DNA of 42,200 nucleotides from a virus. The position numbers and the translations under genes were made by a program. Position 1 is the first letter of the stretch, and each line of letters opens with the position of its first letter. Below, piece after piece: positions 1-7,659 of the stretch. Below the pieces are notes generated by a model. That model was not told the DNA's origin. It ran no database searches and saw only the letters and a program-made list of their open reading frames with translations. Location of the stretch: positions 1 to 42,200 of the IMG/VR virus record IMGVR_UViG_3300027857_000036; one strand, given 5' to 3'.

Positions 1-4
1 AAAC

Positions 5-130
5 AGAGTTAATCATGGCTGATCAAATACCTATTAGTGGATTGCCCGCTATTGTAACACCCGCTACGACAGATATATTTCCAGTAGTTCAAGCGGGTAC
101 TACTTATAAAGAATCTATTGCTCAGTTATT
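5..130. repeat. Terminal direct repeat, left copy
   Basis: These 126 bases are identical to 42075-42200, an offset of 42,070. The match stops sharply at position 4. The three preceding codons also differ (AAA CAG here, ACG GAG at the right copy), and the GGAG ribosome binding site seen at the right copy is missing here. The simplest reading is a circular or circularly permuted genome of about 42,070 bp with a few wrong bases at the contig tip. A true duplicated fibre gene is the alternative. Confidence 0.9.
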
Positions 131-1517
131 AAATTTAGTCGGCACAAGTTTAGTGGCTGTTTATGTGGATGGAAATTTAGGATCGGATACGACAGGTTCA
201 GGATCGGCAATTAATCCATATGCTACCGTTGGTAAAGCTTTATCAACCATAACAACCGCATCAAATACCCAGCGTTATTCTATTATGGTTAGCGGGATAA
301 CTACAGAATCAGCGACAGTTACATTGAAACCGTGGGTAAATATTATAGGTACAGGATTTGTAGCAACGAGGCTTTTAGGCGTTACTACCTTTACTTTTGG
401 AACTAATTTTAATAATACAGCGAGCGCTAATGTCGTTATAAAATCCTTATCTACAAATGGAAATTGGAGTCTTGCACCAACAGGGACGGGAACTAATTTT
501 GTTTATTTTGATGATGTATTATTAGGTGGGACTATATCTTATACAGGTCGAACATCTGTTGCTAATAGTGATAATATTATTTTCGCTAATTCAACGCCTG
601 GCGGTGCTGTTACTATATCAGATGTGAATGTTACCTCTTTTAATTCTGAATATGGTGGTGATATTACTTCTACAATATCAGGCACGCATACGATAACTTA
701 TCTTTCACAAGCTGATTCGCTTAATAATATTAATATTACGACTGCAGGTGGTGTATTAAATACTTTCTTAGCTGCAGCAGATGTTATTCTAGGCACTGTA
801 ACGGTAACAGGGACAGGTGCAAAATTTAGTTATGATCCTGTAAGCTATCCTCAAACTGCTATAAGTCTTATAACGGGTGGTACAGCTGTCACTCCTAATA
901 CTATTCAAAATACACCAATAGGTTCAGTTACCCCAAATACAGGTGTATTCACAAGTTCAACTTATAATGGCGTTATTACTACTGTTAATAGATCGAATAA
1001 TTCCGCTACTGCGAATCAAACATTAACGTCTGCTACAACAAATGTGCCTTTCCTTTCAGGCAATATGAATGAAGTAGTATTTAATAGCGTCGTTGTTGGT
1101 AGTTCTGTTGGAACTGGTTTTACTACTAATAGCACACTTGCAGTAAATAGTTTTTTCGGAAATCTGGCGATTCAGACGCTGAGTACAAATGGAGCTTATA
1201 TTGATTTTGTAACACCTGCTAATTTAGCGGTCGGTGTTTATATGCTTGAATATGCGTTTATATTTGGAAATGTAAGCCCTATTTTCGATTTAACCTTTAA
1301 AGCAAATGGCGCAGGTAGTTATAGTAATTTACGTACCGGCAATGATGCATATACAAATCAAGGTGATGGATTATCTATTTTTTATCGTGAATTCATTACA
1401 ATTACGACGGCTGGCAATCTAGCTAATTTTCGCTGGACGGCTAATGGTAAAAATGCAAGTTCAACCGGATTTTTTGTAAGAATTGGTGCGCCGCTAAGAT
1501 TGACAAAATTGGGATAA
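15..1517 (+). CDS. Modular tail fibre / receptor-binding-type protein
   Basis: A 500-residue protein that is rich in Ser, Thr, Asn and Gly and poor in Cys, with short beta-strand-like periodicity, as in trimeric phage fibres. Residues 1-46 form a small module (pattern IS-LP, DI-P-VQ-GTT, LVGT-LV) that recurs at the N-terminus of the protein at 39903-40613, so it is probably the virion attachment domain. The middle resembles a beta-helix. The C-terminal 130 residues look like a compact beta-sandwich tip. On the circular map it follows the small gene at 41906-42082 with a 2-base gap, where a GGAGA site sits 8 bases before the ATG. Receptor binding is inferred from position and composition. Confidence 0.75.
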   Translation: MADQIPISGLPAIVTPATTDIFPVVQAGTTYKESIAQLLNLVGTSLVAVYVDGNLGSDTTGSGSAINPYATVGKALSTITTASNTQRYSIMVSGITTESATVTLKPWVNIIGTGFVATRLLGVTTFTFGTNFNNTASANVVIKSLSTNGNWSLAPTGTGTNFVYFDDVLLGGTISYTGRTSVANSDNIIFANSTPGGAVTISDVNVTSFNSEYGGDITSTISGTHTITYLSQADSLNNINITTAGGVLNTFLAAADVILGTVTVTGTGAKFSYDPVSYPQTAISLITGGTAVTPNTIQNTPIGSVTPNTGVFTSSTYNGVITTVNRSNNSATANQTLTSATTNVPFLSGNMNEVVFNSVVVGSSVGTGFTTNSTLAVNSFFGNLAIQTLSTNGAYIDFVTPANLAVGVYMLEYAFIFGNVSPIFDLTFKANGAGSYSNLRTGNDAYTNQGDGLSIFYREFITITTAGNLANFRWTANGKNASSTGFFVRIGAPLRLTKLG

Positions 1518-1553
1518 GATGGAGTTTATTGGAGAAAATTTTTTTTAATTGTC

Positions 1554-1584
1554 AAAGGCACTTTATAAATAAAAGTGCCTTTTT
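1554..1584 (+). terminator. Rho-independent terminator between convergent fibre genes
   Basis: An 11-bp perfect stem (AAAGGCACTTT at 1554-1564 with AAAGTGCCTTT at 1572-1582) is followed by a T run. It sits between the stops of two convergent genes and so can end the late + transcript. The same hairpin read on - has a shorter T stretch. Confidence 0.85.
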
Positions 1585-1594
1585 ACAGCCAGAA

Positions 1595-2515
1595 TTAAGA
1601 ATGTGCCACAATCATTACTTGTAATTGAGCTGCTGCTCCTGGATCTCCTGTAAATGTTACAGTTACTTGCCCAGCTACACCTCCACCTATATTAGATACA
1701 GCTACAGGATTTGAAGAAGATAATAATTGTCCAAAAGCGTAGCCAACTGGAGAGCCGGTTGTAGATATGGTAAACGGCCCTTGTCCTGAACCACCAGCAG
1801 CAACTTGGGCAAAGAATAAAGTTTTACCGACTACGGAATTAAGTAAATTACCAGCAGCTCCTCCAATATCTTGTATGGAATAAGTAGTCGCTTGCCCATG
1901 AGCAGCATTAGAAATAGTTATATTAGTATTTCCTGTATTGGCTACTGCTGCTACAACTAACGAACCTTTAGAAGCCGTGCCTGGAAAAGAAGCTAATGTA
2001 CCGGCTGTACCTGACAAACCAGCTTGGATATTGCCGCCATTAATTGCAGTAGCAGCATCTATACCAGCGGTTCCGGCGATATCTGTATATACAGCTATGT
2101 GGTTTGCAATAGTTGCGCCATTTGCCATTACTACATTGGTTTTGGCAGCATTAGAAGGTAAATAACCCGCATCTTTGATTTGGCCAGAAGTCCCATTAAA
2201 TACAGCGAAGTCACCGGAAGTAACAGGTAATAATACGTTACCAACAGATACGAAAGCGGTTAAAGTAATTACACTATTACTAATTGATATAGTGAACATT
2301 TCGTATGTTCCGCTATTACTCTGTACAGAGTAAGAATAGATCATGTCGATAATATCAGTAGGGTAGAAACTAAAACCTTGAAGAACTTGACCTTGTTTAT
2401 TGAGATATCCTGCGGCAGTTACTGTAGAGAGATTATCTGTCGTGACAATTTTAACTCTGCGGGGATTTTGACCAATTTGACCTGCTTCATCCGTTGTAAA
2501 TTGCAATATACCCAT
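1595..2515 (-). CDS. Fibre-like structural protein on the opposite strand
   Basis: A 306-residue, Gly/Ala/Thr/Asn-rich protein. Its segments (near residues 100-120, F-V-F-N-G-T-S-G-Q-I-K-D-A-G) look like the repeated shaft segments of phage tail fibre proteins. The C-terminal 100 residues are glycine-rich and beta-like. The ATG has an AAGGA site 9 bases upstream. It points against the late genes, has its own promoter just upstream and ends at a shared terminator, so it behaves as a single-gene unit. It could be an accessory fibre, a decoration protein or a moron-like gene; there is no decisive motif. Confidence 0.6.
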   Translation of the reverse strand: MGILQFTTDEAGQIGQNPRRVKIVTTDNLSTVTAAGYLNKQGQVLQGFSFYPTDIIDMIYSYSVQSNSGTYEMFTISISNSVITLTAFVSVGNVLLPVTSGDFAVFNGTSGQIKDAGYLPSNAAKTNVVMANGATIANHIAVYTDIAGTAGIDAATAINGGNIQAGLSGTAGTLASFPGTASKGSLVVAAVANTGNTNITISNAAHGQATTYSIQDIGGAAGNLLNSVVGKTLFFAQVAAGGSGQGPFTISTTGSPVGYAFGQLLSSSNPVAVSNIGGGVAGQVTVTFTGDPGAAAQLQVMIVAHS

Positions 2516-2562
2516 GATTAGATATCCTTATCTAATTAGTGTTAGTAAAACTCCGTTGAGAT

Positions 2563-2591
2563 ATTGTACTGAGAGAAGTGGTTTGTGTCAG
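2563..2591 (-). promoter_or_regulatory. Sigma70-type promoter for the - strand fibre-like gene
   Basis: On the - strand, CTGACA (2591-2586) and TACAAT (2568-2563) are separated by exactly 17 bases, about 50 bases before the ATG at 2515. It lies downstream of the early operon terminator, so the gene is transcribed independently. Confidence 0.65.
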
Positions 2592-2639
2592 CAGAGAAAA
2601 AAATACTTTAAAGCAGTATAAAGACGGGTAAGCACGGGT

Positions 2640-2678
2640 AAAAAAGAGACCACTTTAATGAGAGTGAGGAAGTGGTCT
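2640..2678 (-). terminator. Terminator of the early - strand operon
   Basis: On the - strand a 9-bp stem (AGACCACTT with AAGTGGTCT, + coordinates 2647-2655 and 2670-2678) is followed by CTTTTTTA. It lies about 320 bases after the last protein gene of the operon, so the stretch in between is transcribed. Confidence 0.85.
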
Positions 2679-3001
2679 TGCAGGAAAAGGTGATAGCCTA
2701 GTCTATGGGTTGGTTAGTCGGAATAAGACTAATCGGGCTTCGTATGTTAGAACAATCGGTTAATTGGGTTTTCTCAGTTCTAAGTTCTCTTATTAGGAGT
2801 TCATAGAATAAATCGCCCCCAAGGCAATTGTGATCGGAATCGAACCGACAACATCAAGAACCAACATCTTGTGCTCTACCAATTGAGCTACACATATAAA
2901 TTCACCTTTACAGTGGTGAGCTGGCAACGTTATAGGCCTATAACTTAGGATTGAGGCTCCTAGCGGCCTTTCCCATAACGCCCTAGACTATCATTTAAAC
3001 T
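2679..3001 (-). ncRNA. Structured untranslated 3' segment of the early operon
   Basis: There is no coding frame here, but local helices are dense: a 16-bp perfect palindrome GTTATAGGCCTATAAC (2929-2944), TAGGA/TCCTA with a 7-base loop, TCACC/GGTGA, TTAGTC/GACTAA around 2713-2731, and the tRNA-like fold at 2825-2897. Near the two ends GATAGTCTA and TAGACTA..CTATC could close the whole domain. It is transcribed if the terminator at 2640-2678 is the operon end. It may be a 3' untranslated region that matures into a tRNA-like RNA. Confidence 0.45.
2825..2897 (-). tRNA. Degenerate tRNA-like gene (anticodon position reads UUG)
   Basis: The D-arm (GCTC/GAGC), anticodon stem (CAAGA/TCTTG, perfect), 5-base variable loop and T-arm (GTCGG, TTCGATT, CCGAT) are canonical in length and spacing. 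The defects are two mismatches in the acceptor stem (ATATGTG against CACAATT), a G where U33 is expected in the anticodon loop TGTTGGT, and no encoded CCA. By position the anticodon would be UUG (Gln). It is either a decayed tRNA or a tRNA mimic; a functional elongator is doubtful. Confidence 0.55.
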
Positions 3002-3322
3002 CTATTTGTATTGTTGTATTGCACGAGTAGGTACATAGTCTCCCATACTCGCTGGATCTAATTCTAATTCAGTCTGCCAATTAGCTTGCTGGATAGCTGC
3101 ATCAACTAATCTTAATTGACGAGCATGCCAATCATATTCTTCGGTAACTTGAGAGACGTAAAGTTTAGGAACTTGCAAAACTATATCATCAACGCTATCA
3201 GTGACTTTAGTGCGTTGGCCTTTCATTTCGAATAAGTTTGATTGTTTAATATTTTTAAGGACGTCTACTTTTTGCTGTAACTCTTTCCTACGTAATAATG
3301 CTTCGGCTAATTTTACTTTCAT
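3002..3322 (-). CDS. DIP1984-like small protein
   Basis: A 106-residue protein starting at the ATG that follows AAGGAAATAACA; a longer in-frame start at 3361 lacks a site. The N-terminus (KLAEALLRRKELQQKV) and the C-terminal pattern ending QANWQTEL resemble the DIP1984 family, small helical proteins of unknown role found in bacteria and phages. It is shorter than usual in the middle. It is the last protein gene of the early operon, behind a hairpin at 3342-3368. Confidence 0.6.
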   Translation of the reverse strand: MKVKLAEALLRRKELQQKVDVLKNIKQSNLFEMKGQRTKVTDSVDDIVLQVPKLYVSQVTEEYDWHARQLRLVDAAIQQANWQTELELDPASMGDYVPTRAIQQYK

Positions 3323-3341
3323 TGTTATTTCCTTACGAGAT

Positions 3342-3368
3342 AAAGGCGGTAATATTATCACCGCCTTT
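3342..3368 (-). terminator. Intercistronic hairpin, possible attenuator
   Basis: A 9-bp stem (AAAGGCGGT / ACCGCCTTT) lies between the DUF669-type gene and the DIP1984-like gene. On - it is followed by only a short T stretch, so partial termination or mRNA protection is more likely than a full stop. Confidence 0.5.
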
Positions 3369-3382
3369 AGAAGATAGCTAGA

Positions 3383-3835
3383 CTAGAAAGGTATTTTATC
3401 GTCTAACTTTTCTGTAATAGTTTCCACTTTGTCAGATTTCACATAATCCTTAACAACATTCTTATCAGGATAGAAAGAACCATCATCTTTGCGCGCACCC
3501 TTCTGAACGCCTATTTGTGCATGGCCTATTTTATGAAGTAAGCACTTCGGATCAAATTCACCTTTAGCATAGGTTTCTTCTAACCCAACTGATTCACAGA
3601 GATGCTTAATTTTAAAGACCATTCTATCCATTGAAACTAAGTAATCAAATATATTTCTTTCCCAACCTTGGCCATCAGCAATACCAAGTAAGAGTTCTAA
3701 CATTGCATTACCAGATTTAGAAGTGCTTTGTTTAACGTCTTTGATGATAAATTTATAGACGCCATCGGGCAGTAAGCCTTTATGACTTAAACCGTCTATC
3801 TGCTCTTGGGACAATGGATTAAAACGAAATGACAT
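3383..3835 (-). CDS. DUF669-type single-strand DNA-binding-like protein
   Basis: A 150-residue protein that resembles the DUF669 phage family, found beside Sak4-like ATPases and Gp157 proteins in recombination/replication modules. The N-terminal core (about 15-75) has the G-L-L-P-D-G-V-Y and SGNAMLEL signatures. The last residues, LDDKIPF, closely match the acidic-hydrophobic tip of bacterial SSB (DDDIPF), which recruits host repair and replication proteins. The inferred job is coating phage ssDNA. The ATG follows GGAGAGAGA. Upstream is Gp157, downstream the DIP1984-like gene. Confidence 0.75.
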   Translation of the reverse strand: MSFRFNPLSQEQIDGLSHKGLLPDGVYKFIIKDVKQSTSKSGNAMLELLLGIADGQGWERNIFDYLVSMDRMVFKIKHLCESVGLEETYAKGEFDPKCLLHKIGHAQIGVQKGARKDDGSFYPDKNVVKDYVKSDKVETITEKLDDKIPF

Positions 3836-3909
3836 ATCTCTCTCCTTGAGTTATTGAAATCTTCCGTGAAATAGGGCTGCTCGTCATGAACAGCCCATTT
3901 ATAACAATC

Positions 3910-4398
3910 TTATCTAATAGTTAAATAAGGTTTGTATTGTAACCTAGCGCCAGGTATTACCACACCATTCATCATGTGTGTTAACATAGTCCTTTTGTCT
4001 AGTTTGTATTCTAATTTCTTGTACTCTTCACTTACCGCATTTTCGTCATATATATCAACAGAAGCTTTATCTTCCTTGAACTTAATAACAAACTCAGGGG
4101 ATTTGACTTCTTGAAGTTGAGCGTTTTTCATGTTCATTAGCAAATAGTCTTTCAAAGAATCAACTTGCTTATTGAATGAGGATTCTCGTTTAGCCAGGCG
4201 TTGTTTTTCAGCATTAATTGCTTCTGCTTCAGCTTCAAGACCTTTGAAGAACTTAACTAAATTAATGCATTTTCTTTCCATTGGATCTTTAATCTCGTTA
4301 ACCAAAGCTAAGGCATTTTCATTAATCTCACCTGTCTCCGGGTCATACAAATCACGGAGAGCGAGTTGATATTGTTCGGCTATTTCATAGAGTTTCAT
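3910..4398 (-). CDS. Siphovirus Gp157-like protein
   Basis: A 162-residue protein with the Gp157 family layout: an N-terminal helix starting MKLYEIAEQY, DPETGEI near residues 20-26, a long central coiled coil (about 45-100), and a C-terminal beta part ending in a conserved hydrophobic stretch. The family is common in phage early operons and has been linked to host resistance and recombination modules, but its biochemistry is unclear. Its ATG overlaps the stop of the ATPase gene by 4 bases (ATGA), so the two are translationally coupled. Confidence 0.8.
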   Translation of the reverse strand: MKLYEIAEQYQLALRDLYDPETGEINENALALVNEIKDPMERKCINLVKFFKGLEAEAEAINAEKQRLAKRESSFNKQVDSLKDYLLMNMKNAQLQEVKSPEFVIKFKEDKASVDIYDENAVSEEYKKLEYKLDKRTMLTHMMNGVVIPGARLQYKPYLTIR

Positions 4399-5066
4399 AT
4401 GGCAATATCCTCATGATAATAATGATCCATTTTGTCTTTTACAAATGCGAGATCATTGGCAATATATTTATCTTCAAACATTCCTCTTGGAGATTTTGCT
4501 ATATGAGCACCATCATTCTGAGTTAAAAAACGATAAGCGCCATCCATTATTTGAGTATGAAGGACTATAGTAAACATACCCTCAATAGTTATCTTTTCAT
4601 CCAGCATTTTGCCTATTGATTTACATTTATATTTGCCATTTGCATCAGTATCACTATGAGATAAAACAAAACAATATAAATCTTCTCTACAGCCTACTAA
4701 TTCGCGGATAATTGACCATGCATGCTGCCCAATTTCAGTGAATTTGGTAAATCCTGTTTCTGTCGCACGACGCATAAATTCATTACACATCGTATATTGC
4801 CAATCATCAATAACTAAATTTTTAATTTCCGGCCGTTTATTGTTAATATTTCTAATGCAACGAATAAGAGAGCTGTAATCATCAGAAGCATAGTAATTGC
4901 CTTGCGATCCGTCCGGTGAAAGTTTAGTGTAGTTTTTCTTATAACCACGAAAAGGCAATGGTTTATCAAGAACATTGATAATAAAAGTTTCTTTAGGATT
5001 CAAATGTTCTAAAGAAGTGCTTTTGCCTGTACCAGATTCACCTATAATTAAACTAGTATTACTCAT
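4395..5066 (-). CDS. Sak4-like RecA-fold ATPase (single-strand annealing)
   Basis: A 223-residue P-loop protein. Walker A GESGTGKST is at residues 9-17 and Walker B LVIDD at about 93-97, with a polar sensor region (VLSHSD) near 148. The size and the neighbours (Gp157, DUF669) fit the Sak4-like ATPases of phages, which act with an SSB in recombination. Other AAA/RecA-like packaging or loading ATPases cannot be fully excluded. It starts at an ATG behind AGGAGATAA and is coupled to Gp157 downstream. Confidence 0.75.
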   Translation of the reverse strand: MSNTSLIIGESGTGKSTSLEHLNPKETFIINVLDKPLPFRGYKKNYTKLSPDGSQGNYYASDDYSSLIRCIRNINNKRPEIKNLVIDDWQYTMCNEFMRRATETGFTKFTEIGQHAWSIIRELVGCREDLYCFVLSHSDTDANGKYKCKSIGKMLDEKITIEGMFTIVLHTQIMDGAYRFLTQNDGAHIAKSPRGMFEDKYIANDLAFVKDKMDHYYHEDIAI

Positions 5067-5076
5067 AATTTATCTC

Positions 5077-5562
5077 CTATAAACCATTAATCATACGATC
5101 ATAACAATCATCTGGATCAGTACCTTTCGCAACTCTTTCGCTCCATTGCTCTCTTTCATAATGGAACTCTTCTAAAGCAGTATTAAAGAGATATTCCATA
5201 CGTTTATCATAGTAATTAACTATGTCTGTTTTAATAGAAGTAACAAAGGATTCATTATCTTCTTTCAAACCAGTGCAAAGAGATTTCTTGAGAAAAGCTA
5301 AAGTACGATCAAAACCAGGAGATTCAACAATACAGCAGTGTTCATCTAACTTCGGTGTGGCATCCATCATATAAGATGCAAACTCTGCTTTCTCATCGAA
5401 AGGAAGGTCATCATAGGAGGAATAATTATAATAAGTAATAAGATCGCTGATATAATTCAGGATCTTCTTAGTTCTATAGCAAGGGTCAATCCAACAGAGC
5501 ACTTCCATGTTCTCCTTCGGACATAATATAGCATTTAAAGCACGTTTTTGTAACTGTTTCAT
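5077..5562 (-). CDS. Unknown early protein, first gene of the - operon
   Basis: A 161-residue acidic, helical protein with no motif I recognise. The ATG at 5562 is preceded by AAAGG. An upstream in-frame TTG at 5601 falls inside the -10 element and is not a plausible start. It contains paired Cys residues (C-C near 89-90) and a long C-terminal helix rich in Tyr, Glu and Arg. As the first gene after the promoter it is made earliest; it might be a regulator or host take-over protein, but nothing in it proves that. Confidence 0.6.
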   Translation of the reverse strand: MKQLQKRALNAILCPKENMEVLCWIDPCYRTKKILNYISDLITYYNYSSYDDLPFDEKAEFASYMMDATPKLDEHCCIVESPGFDRTLAFLKKSLCTGLKEDNESFVTSIKTDIVNYYDKRMEYLFNTALEEFHYEREQWSERVAKGTDPDDCYDRMINGL

Positions 5563-5577
5563 AGTAGTAGTACCTTT

Positions 5578-5629
5578 GTTAGTAGTAGTTAACGTAATCA
5601 AGTGTAATAGACAAATTTTCTTTTGTCAA
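5578..5629 (-). promoter_or_regulatory. Early - strand promoter with GTTA-N8-TAAC motif
   Basis: On -, TTGACA (5629-5624), a 17-base spacer, TACACT (5606-5601), 7 bases, then GTTAACTACTACTAAC (5593-5578). The last element lies at or just after the expected start point. The same arrangement with the same spacings occurs at 14991-15042. GTTA-N8-TAAC is a dyad and could be an operator for the adjacent XRE protein, or an RNA element at the 5' end. Confidence 0.8.
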
Positions 5630-5633
5630 CACC

Positions 5634-5663
5634 TTGTAATTAAAAGTATTGATATGGTATAAA
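5634..5663 (+). promoter_or_regulatory. Promoter for the XRE regulator operon
   Basis: TTGTAA (5634-5639) and TATAAA (5658-5663) lie 18 bases apart, about 25 bases before the regulator's ATG. Its -35 side overlaps the divergent - promoter region, the usual layout for a lysis/lysogeny or early switch. Confidence 0.55.
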
Positions 5664-5686
5664 GGCAATTAAATGGAGGAAGAAAA

Positions 5687-5893
5687 ATGAATGTACAAGA
5701 AAATGTTAAAAAAATGAGATTGCATTTATGTGTAAATCAACGAGAATTTGCTAGTTTACTTGATATATCGCAGTGTGCAATTAGCCATTATGAAATTGGT
5801 CATCGCAAACCCAGTCTAAAAACAATTAGAAAGTTTGTGAAGCTCGCAAAAAAGCATAAAATGAAAGTGAAAGTAGAAGATTTTTTGGAATAA
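5687..5893 (+). CDS. XRE-family helix-turn-helix regulator
   Basis: A 68-residue protein that is essentially one Cro/C1-type HTH domain: helix 2 to helix 3 with the signature REFASLLDISQCAISHYE at about residues 23-40 and the family's RKPSLKTI motif after it. The start follows GGAGGAAG. It is divergent from the early - operon, which suggests control of both promoters. There is no dimerisation or cleavage domain, so it is more Cro-like than a LexA-like repressor. Confidence 0.85.
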   Translation: MNVQENVKKMRLHLCVNQREFASLLDISQCAISHYEIGHRKPSLKTIRKFVKLAKKHKMKVKVEDFLE

Positions 5894-5911
5894 ACATAAG
5901 GATGTATAACA

Positions 5912-6247
5912 ATGACAGCACAGAGAGTAGAACCTATGAAGTTAAATAATCATGAAACTAGAATAGCGTTATTAGAGCAATCAGTTGGACATATAAGCGA
6001 AACTTTGAGACGATTAGAACAAAAAATGGATGATGGGTTTAAGGATGTGAATATGAAAATACATAGTTTCCAAGAAGATTCTAAGCAAGGTTATAGAGAT
6101 TTTGAAACAAAATTTCTTCATTTCGATAATAAATTAACTAATCTTGACAACAAAATAACTACCCAACTTTATTGGGTAATGGGAACAATATTCACCGTAG
6201 GTGCTTCATTAGGTGGATTAATGGCACATGGTTTTAATTGGTTTTAA
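5912..6247 (+). CDS. Coiled-coil protein with one C-terminal membrane segment
   Basis: A 111-residue protein. Residues 15-85 carry heptad-like coiled-coil repeats (H-E-T-R-I-A-L-L-E-Q; R-L-E-Q-K-M-D-D-G-F), and residues 90-107 form a hydrophobic membrane segment. This layout resembles XhlA-type phage proteins and tail-anchored coiled-coil phage proteins. It follows the regulator by 18 bases with an AAGGA site and is probably in its operon. The role is unknown; membrane or superinfection functions are possible. Confidence 0.6.
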   Translation: MTAQRVEPMKLNNHETRIALLEQSVGHISETLRRLEQKMDDGFKDVNMKIHSFQEDSKQGYRDFETKFLHFDNKLTNLDNKITTQLYWVMGTIFTVGASLGGLMAHGFNWF

Positions 6248-6283
6248 AAAAAAAGATTTTTTATTAACTTAAGGAAAGCACTA

Positions 6284-6724
6284 ATGAGCACAAAAACATC
6301 TTTGTTATCTCTATTTGATAGAATTGATTGGCAGATGATAGAACCATCTCGTACTTGGCATAATGCTTTACGATGTGATCAAGTTTCTGTAGGATTTTTA
6401 CCTGCAAAGATTACTGATGTTAAATTAATTAAGAAAGTAAAAATTAGAGTTGGAAAAGAAGTTTGGCAAACTTTGGGATGGAAAAAAGGAGATAAAATTC
6501 ATGTTTCCTATGATCCTGATGATGTTTTTCATTATTTATTTGCGAAAAGCGATAGCGGGGCAGGTTTTGCTTTAACAAATGAAAATAAAACAAATATTTT
6601 AAGTTTTACTTTTAATTGGTTGCATACAGTAAGTCCTACCTTTATTAAAGCTAGAAAAGTAAAGTTTGAAACTTCAAAAGGAAGAATGATTTTACGTTTT
6701 CAAGATAATGTAGAGAGTAATTAA
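6284..6724 (+). CDS. Unknown protein with AbrB-like middle segment
   Basis: A 146-residue basic protein. Residues 48-70 (K-V-K-I-R-V-G-K-E-V-W, L-G-W, K-K-G-D-K-I) resemble the swapped-hairpin DNA-binding motif of AbrB/MazE-like proteins, followed by a D-P-D-D acidic stretch. The resemblance is weak and not proof. AAGGAAAG lies 9 bases before the ATG. Neighbours are the coiled-coil gene and a zinc-ribbon protein. Confidence 0.5.
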   Translation: MSTKTSLLSLFDRIDWQMIEPSRTWHNALRCDQVSVGFLPAKITDVKLIKKVKIRVGKEVWQTLGWKKGDKIHVSYDPDDVFHYLFAKSDSGAGFALTNENKTNILSFTFNWLHTVSPTFIKARKVKFETSKGRMILRFQDNVESN

Positions 6725-6726
6725 TA

Positions 6727-7659
6727 ATGCAAGAGAATTTCTTTGCAGAAGTAACCCCGGACATTACTGATAAGAAGAAATTCTGTCGTTATCACAAATG
6801 GGTACGCGATGAAGACTTTATTAAAGTGACTGCTAAATCGTCAGGTAAAGAATATGATCGGTGCCCAGTTTGTGAGCGAGTTAAATTAGAGAATAAGAAA
6901 ATTCATTTAGCAGATTGGGAAAAAGAGAAGAAAGAAGTTAGTGATTATTATGTCCGTACAGTTTTAAAAAAAGAAAAAAGAACTAAATTAAAGATGGATG
7001 AGTTTCCCTATGAAATGATACAAGCTAAAAAAGCAGCATTAATGATTAGACAAGCTGTTAAGGAATTACAGAAACCATTAAAGAAATGTATACGTCATGG
7101 TGATTTATATGAGAAGGATTGTATTAAATCTGGCAAAACGAAAGAAGGTGTGCAGCTTTGGAAATGTAAAGAGTGTATGAAAGAGTATCATGCTATTCAT
7201 TATGATAAGAATAAAGAAAAAATTAATGCTAAAACTAAAAAATATTTCGCTGATAGACCGGGATTAAAAACATCTTTAAATAAAGCACAAAGATTACGAA
7301 TCAGATTAGATCCTGAGAAATATGAGATATATAAGACTAAAACAAGAGAAAGATTTAAGAAATGGGAAGAAGCCAAACCTGAATTCGCTTTACATAGAAA
7401 TAAAAGATATAAGAGATTAGCTAGAGCAAATTTAAAACATTCTTATGTGAGAAATATTTTAGCTAAAGATACTAATTTAAGAGCAGCTGATTTTCCTATC
7501 TCTTTAGTAGAAACGAAAAGAGTTTGTTTGCAATTAAAACGCGGCATAAAAGCAAATAAAAATCCTTTTTCAAAACAAGATAATGATGTAGAAAAGATTA
7601 CCAAAGAATTAGATGAACAGAAAGAATTAATAACTAAACTTAAGGAGATTAGTAAATGA
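6727..7659 (+). CDS. Zinc-ribbon protein with an internal duplication
   Basis: A 310-residue, very basic protein. Two Cys-pair regions (C-R-Y-H ... C-P-V-C near 21-49; C-I-R-H ... C-K-E-C near 119-147) suggest two zinc ribbons. A 40-residue unit with the pattern YVR-x-L-K ... DFP ... K-R/K ... K occurs at about 73-115 and again at 238-278. The middle is a Lys/Tyr-rich helix. It is probably nucleic-acid binding; an HNH-like nuclease ancestry is possible but I see no HNH core. No clear ribosome binding site. Confidence 0.55.
   Translation: MQENFFAEVTPDITDKKKFCRYHKWVRDEDFIKVTAKSSGKEYDRCPVCERVKLENKKIHLADWEKEKKEVSDYYVRTVLKKEKRTKLKMDEFPYEMIQAKKAALMIRQAVKELQKPLKKCIRHGDLYEKDCIKSGKTKEGVQLWKCKECMKEYHAIHYDKNKEKINAKTKKYFADRPGLKTSLNKAQRLRIRLDPEKYEIYKTKTRERFKKWEEAKPEFALHRNKRYKRLARANLKHSYVRNILAKDTNLRAADFPISLVETKRVCLQLKRGIKANKNPFSKQDNDVEKITKELDEQKELITKLKEISK

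Noticed and set aside
1938-2165. Ala/Pro-rich frame on +
   Set aside because: Antisense shadow of the - strand fibre-like gene.
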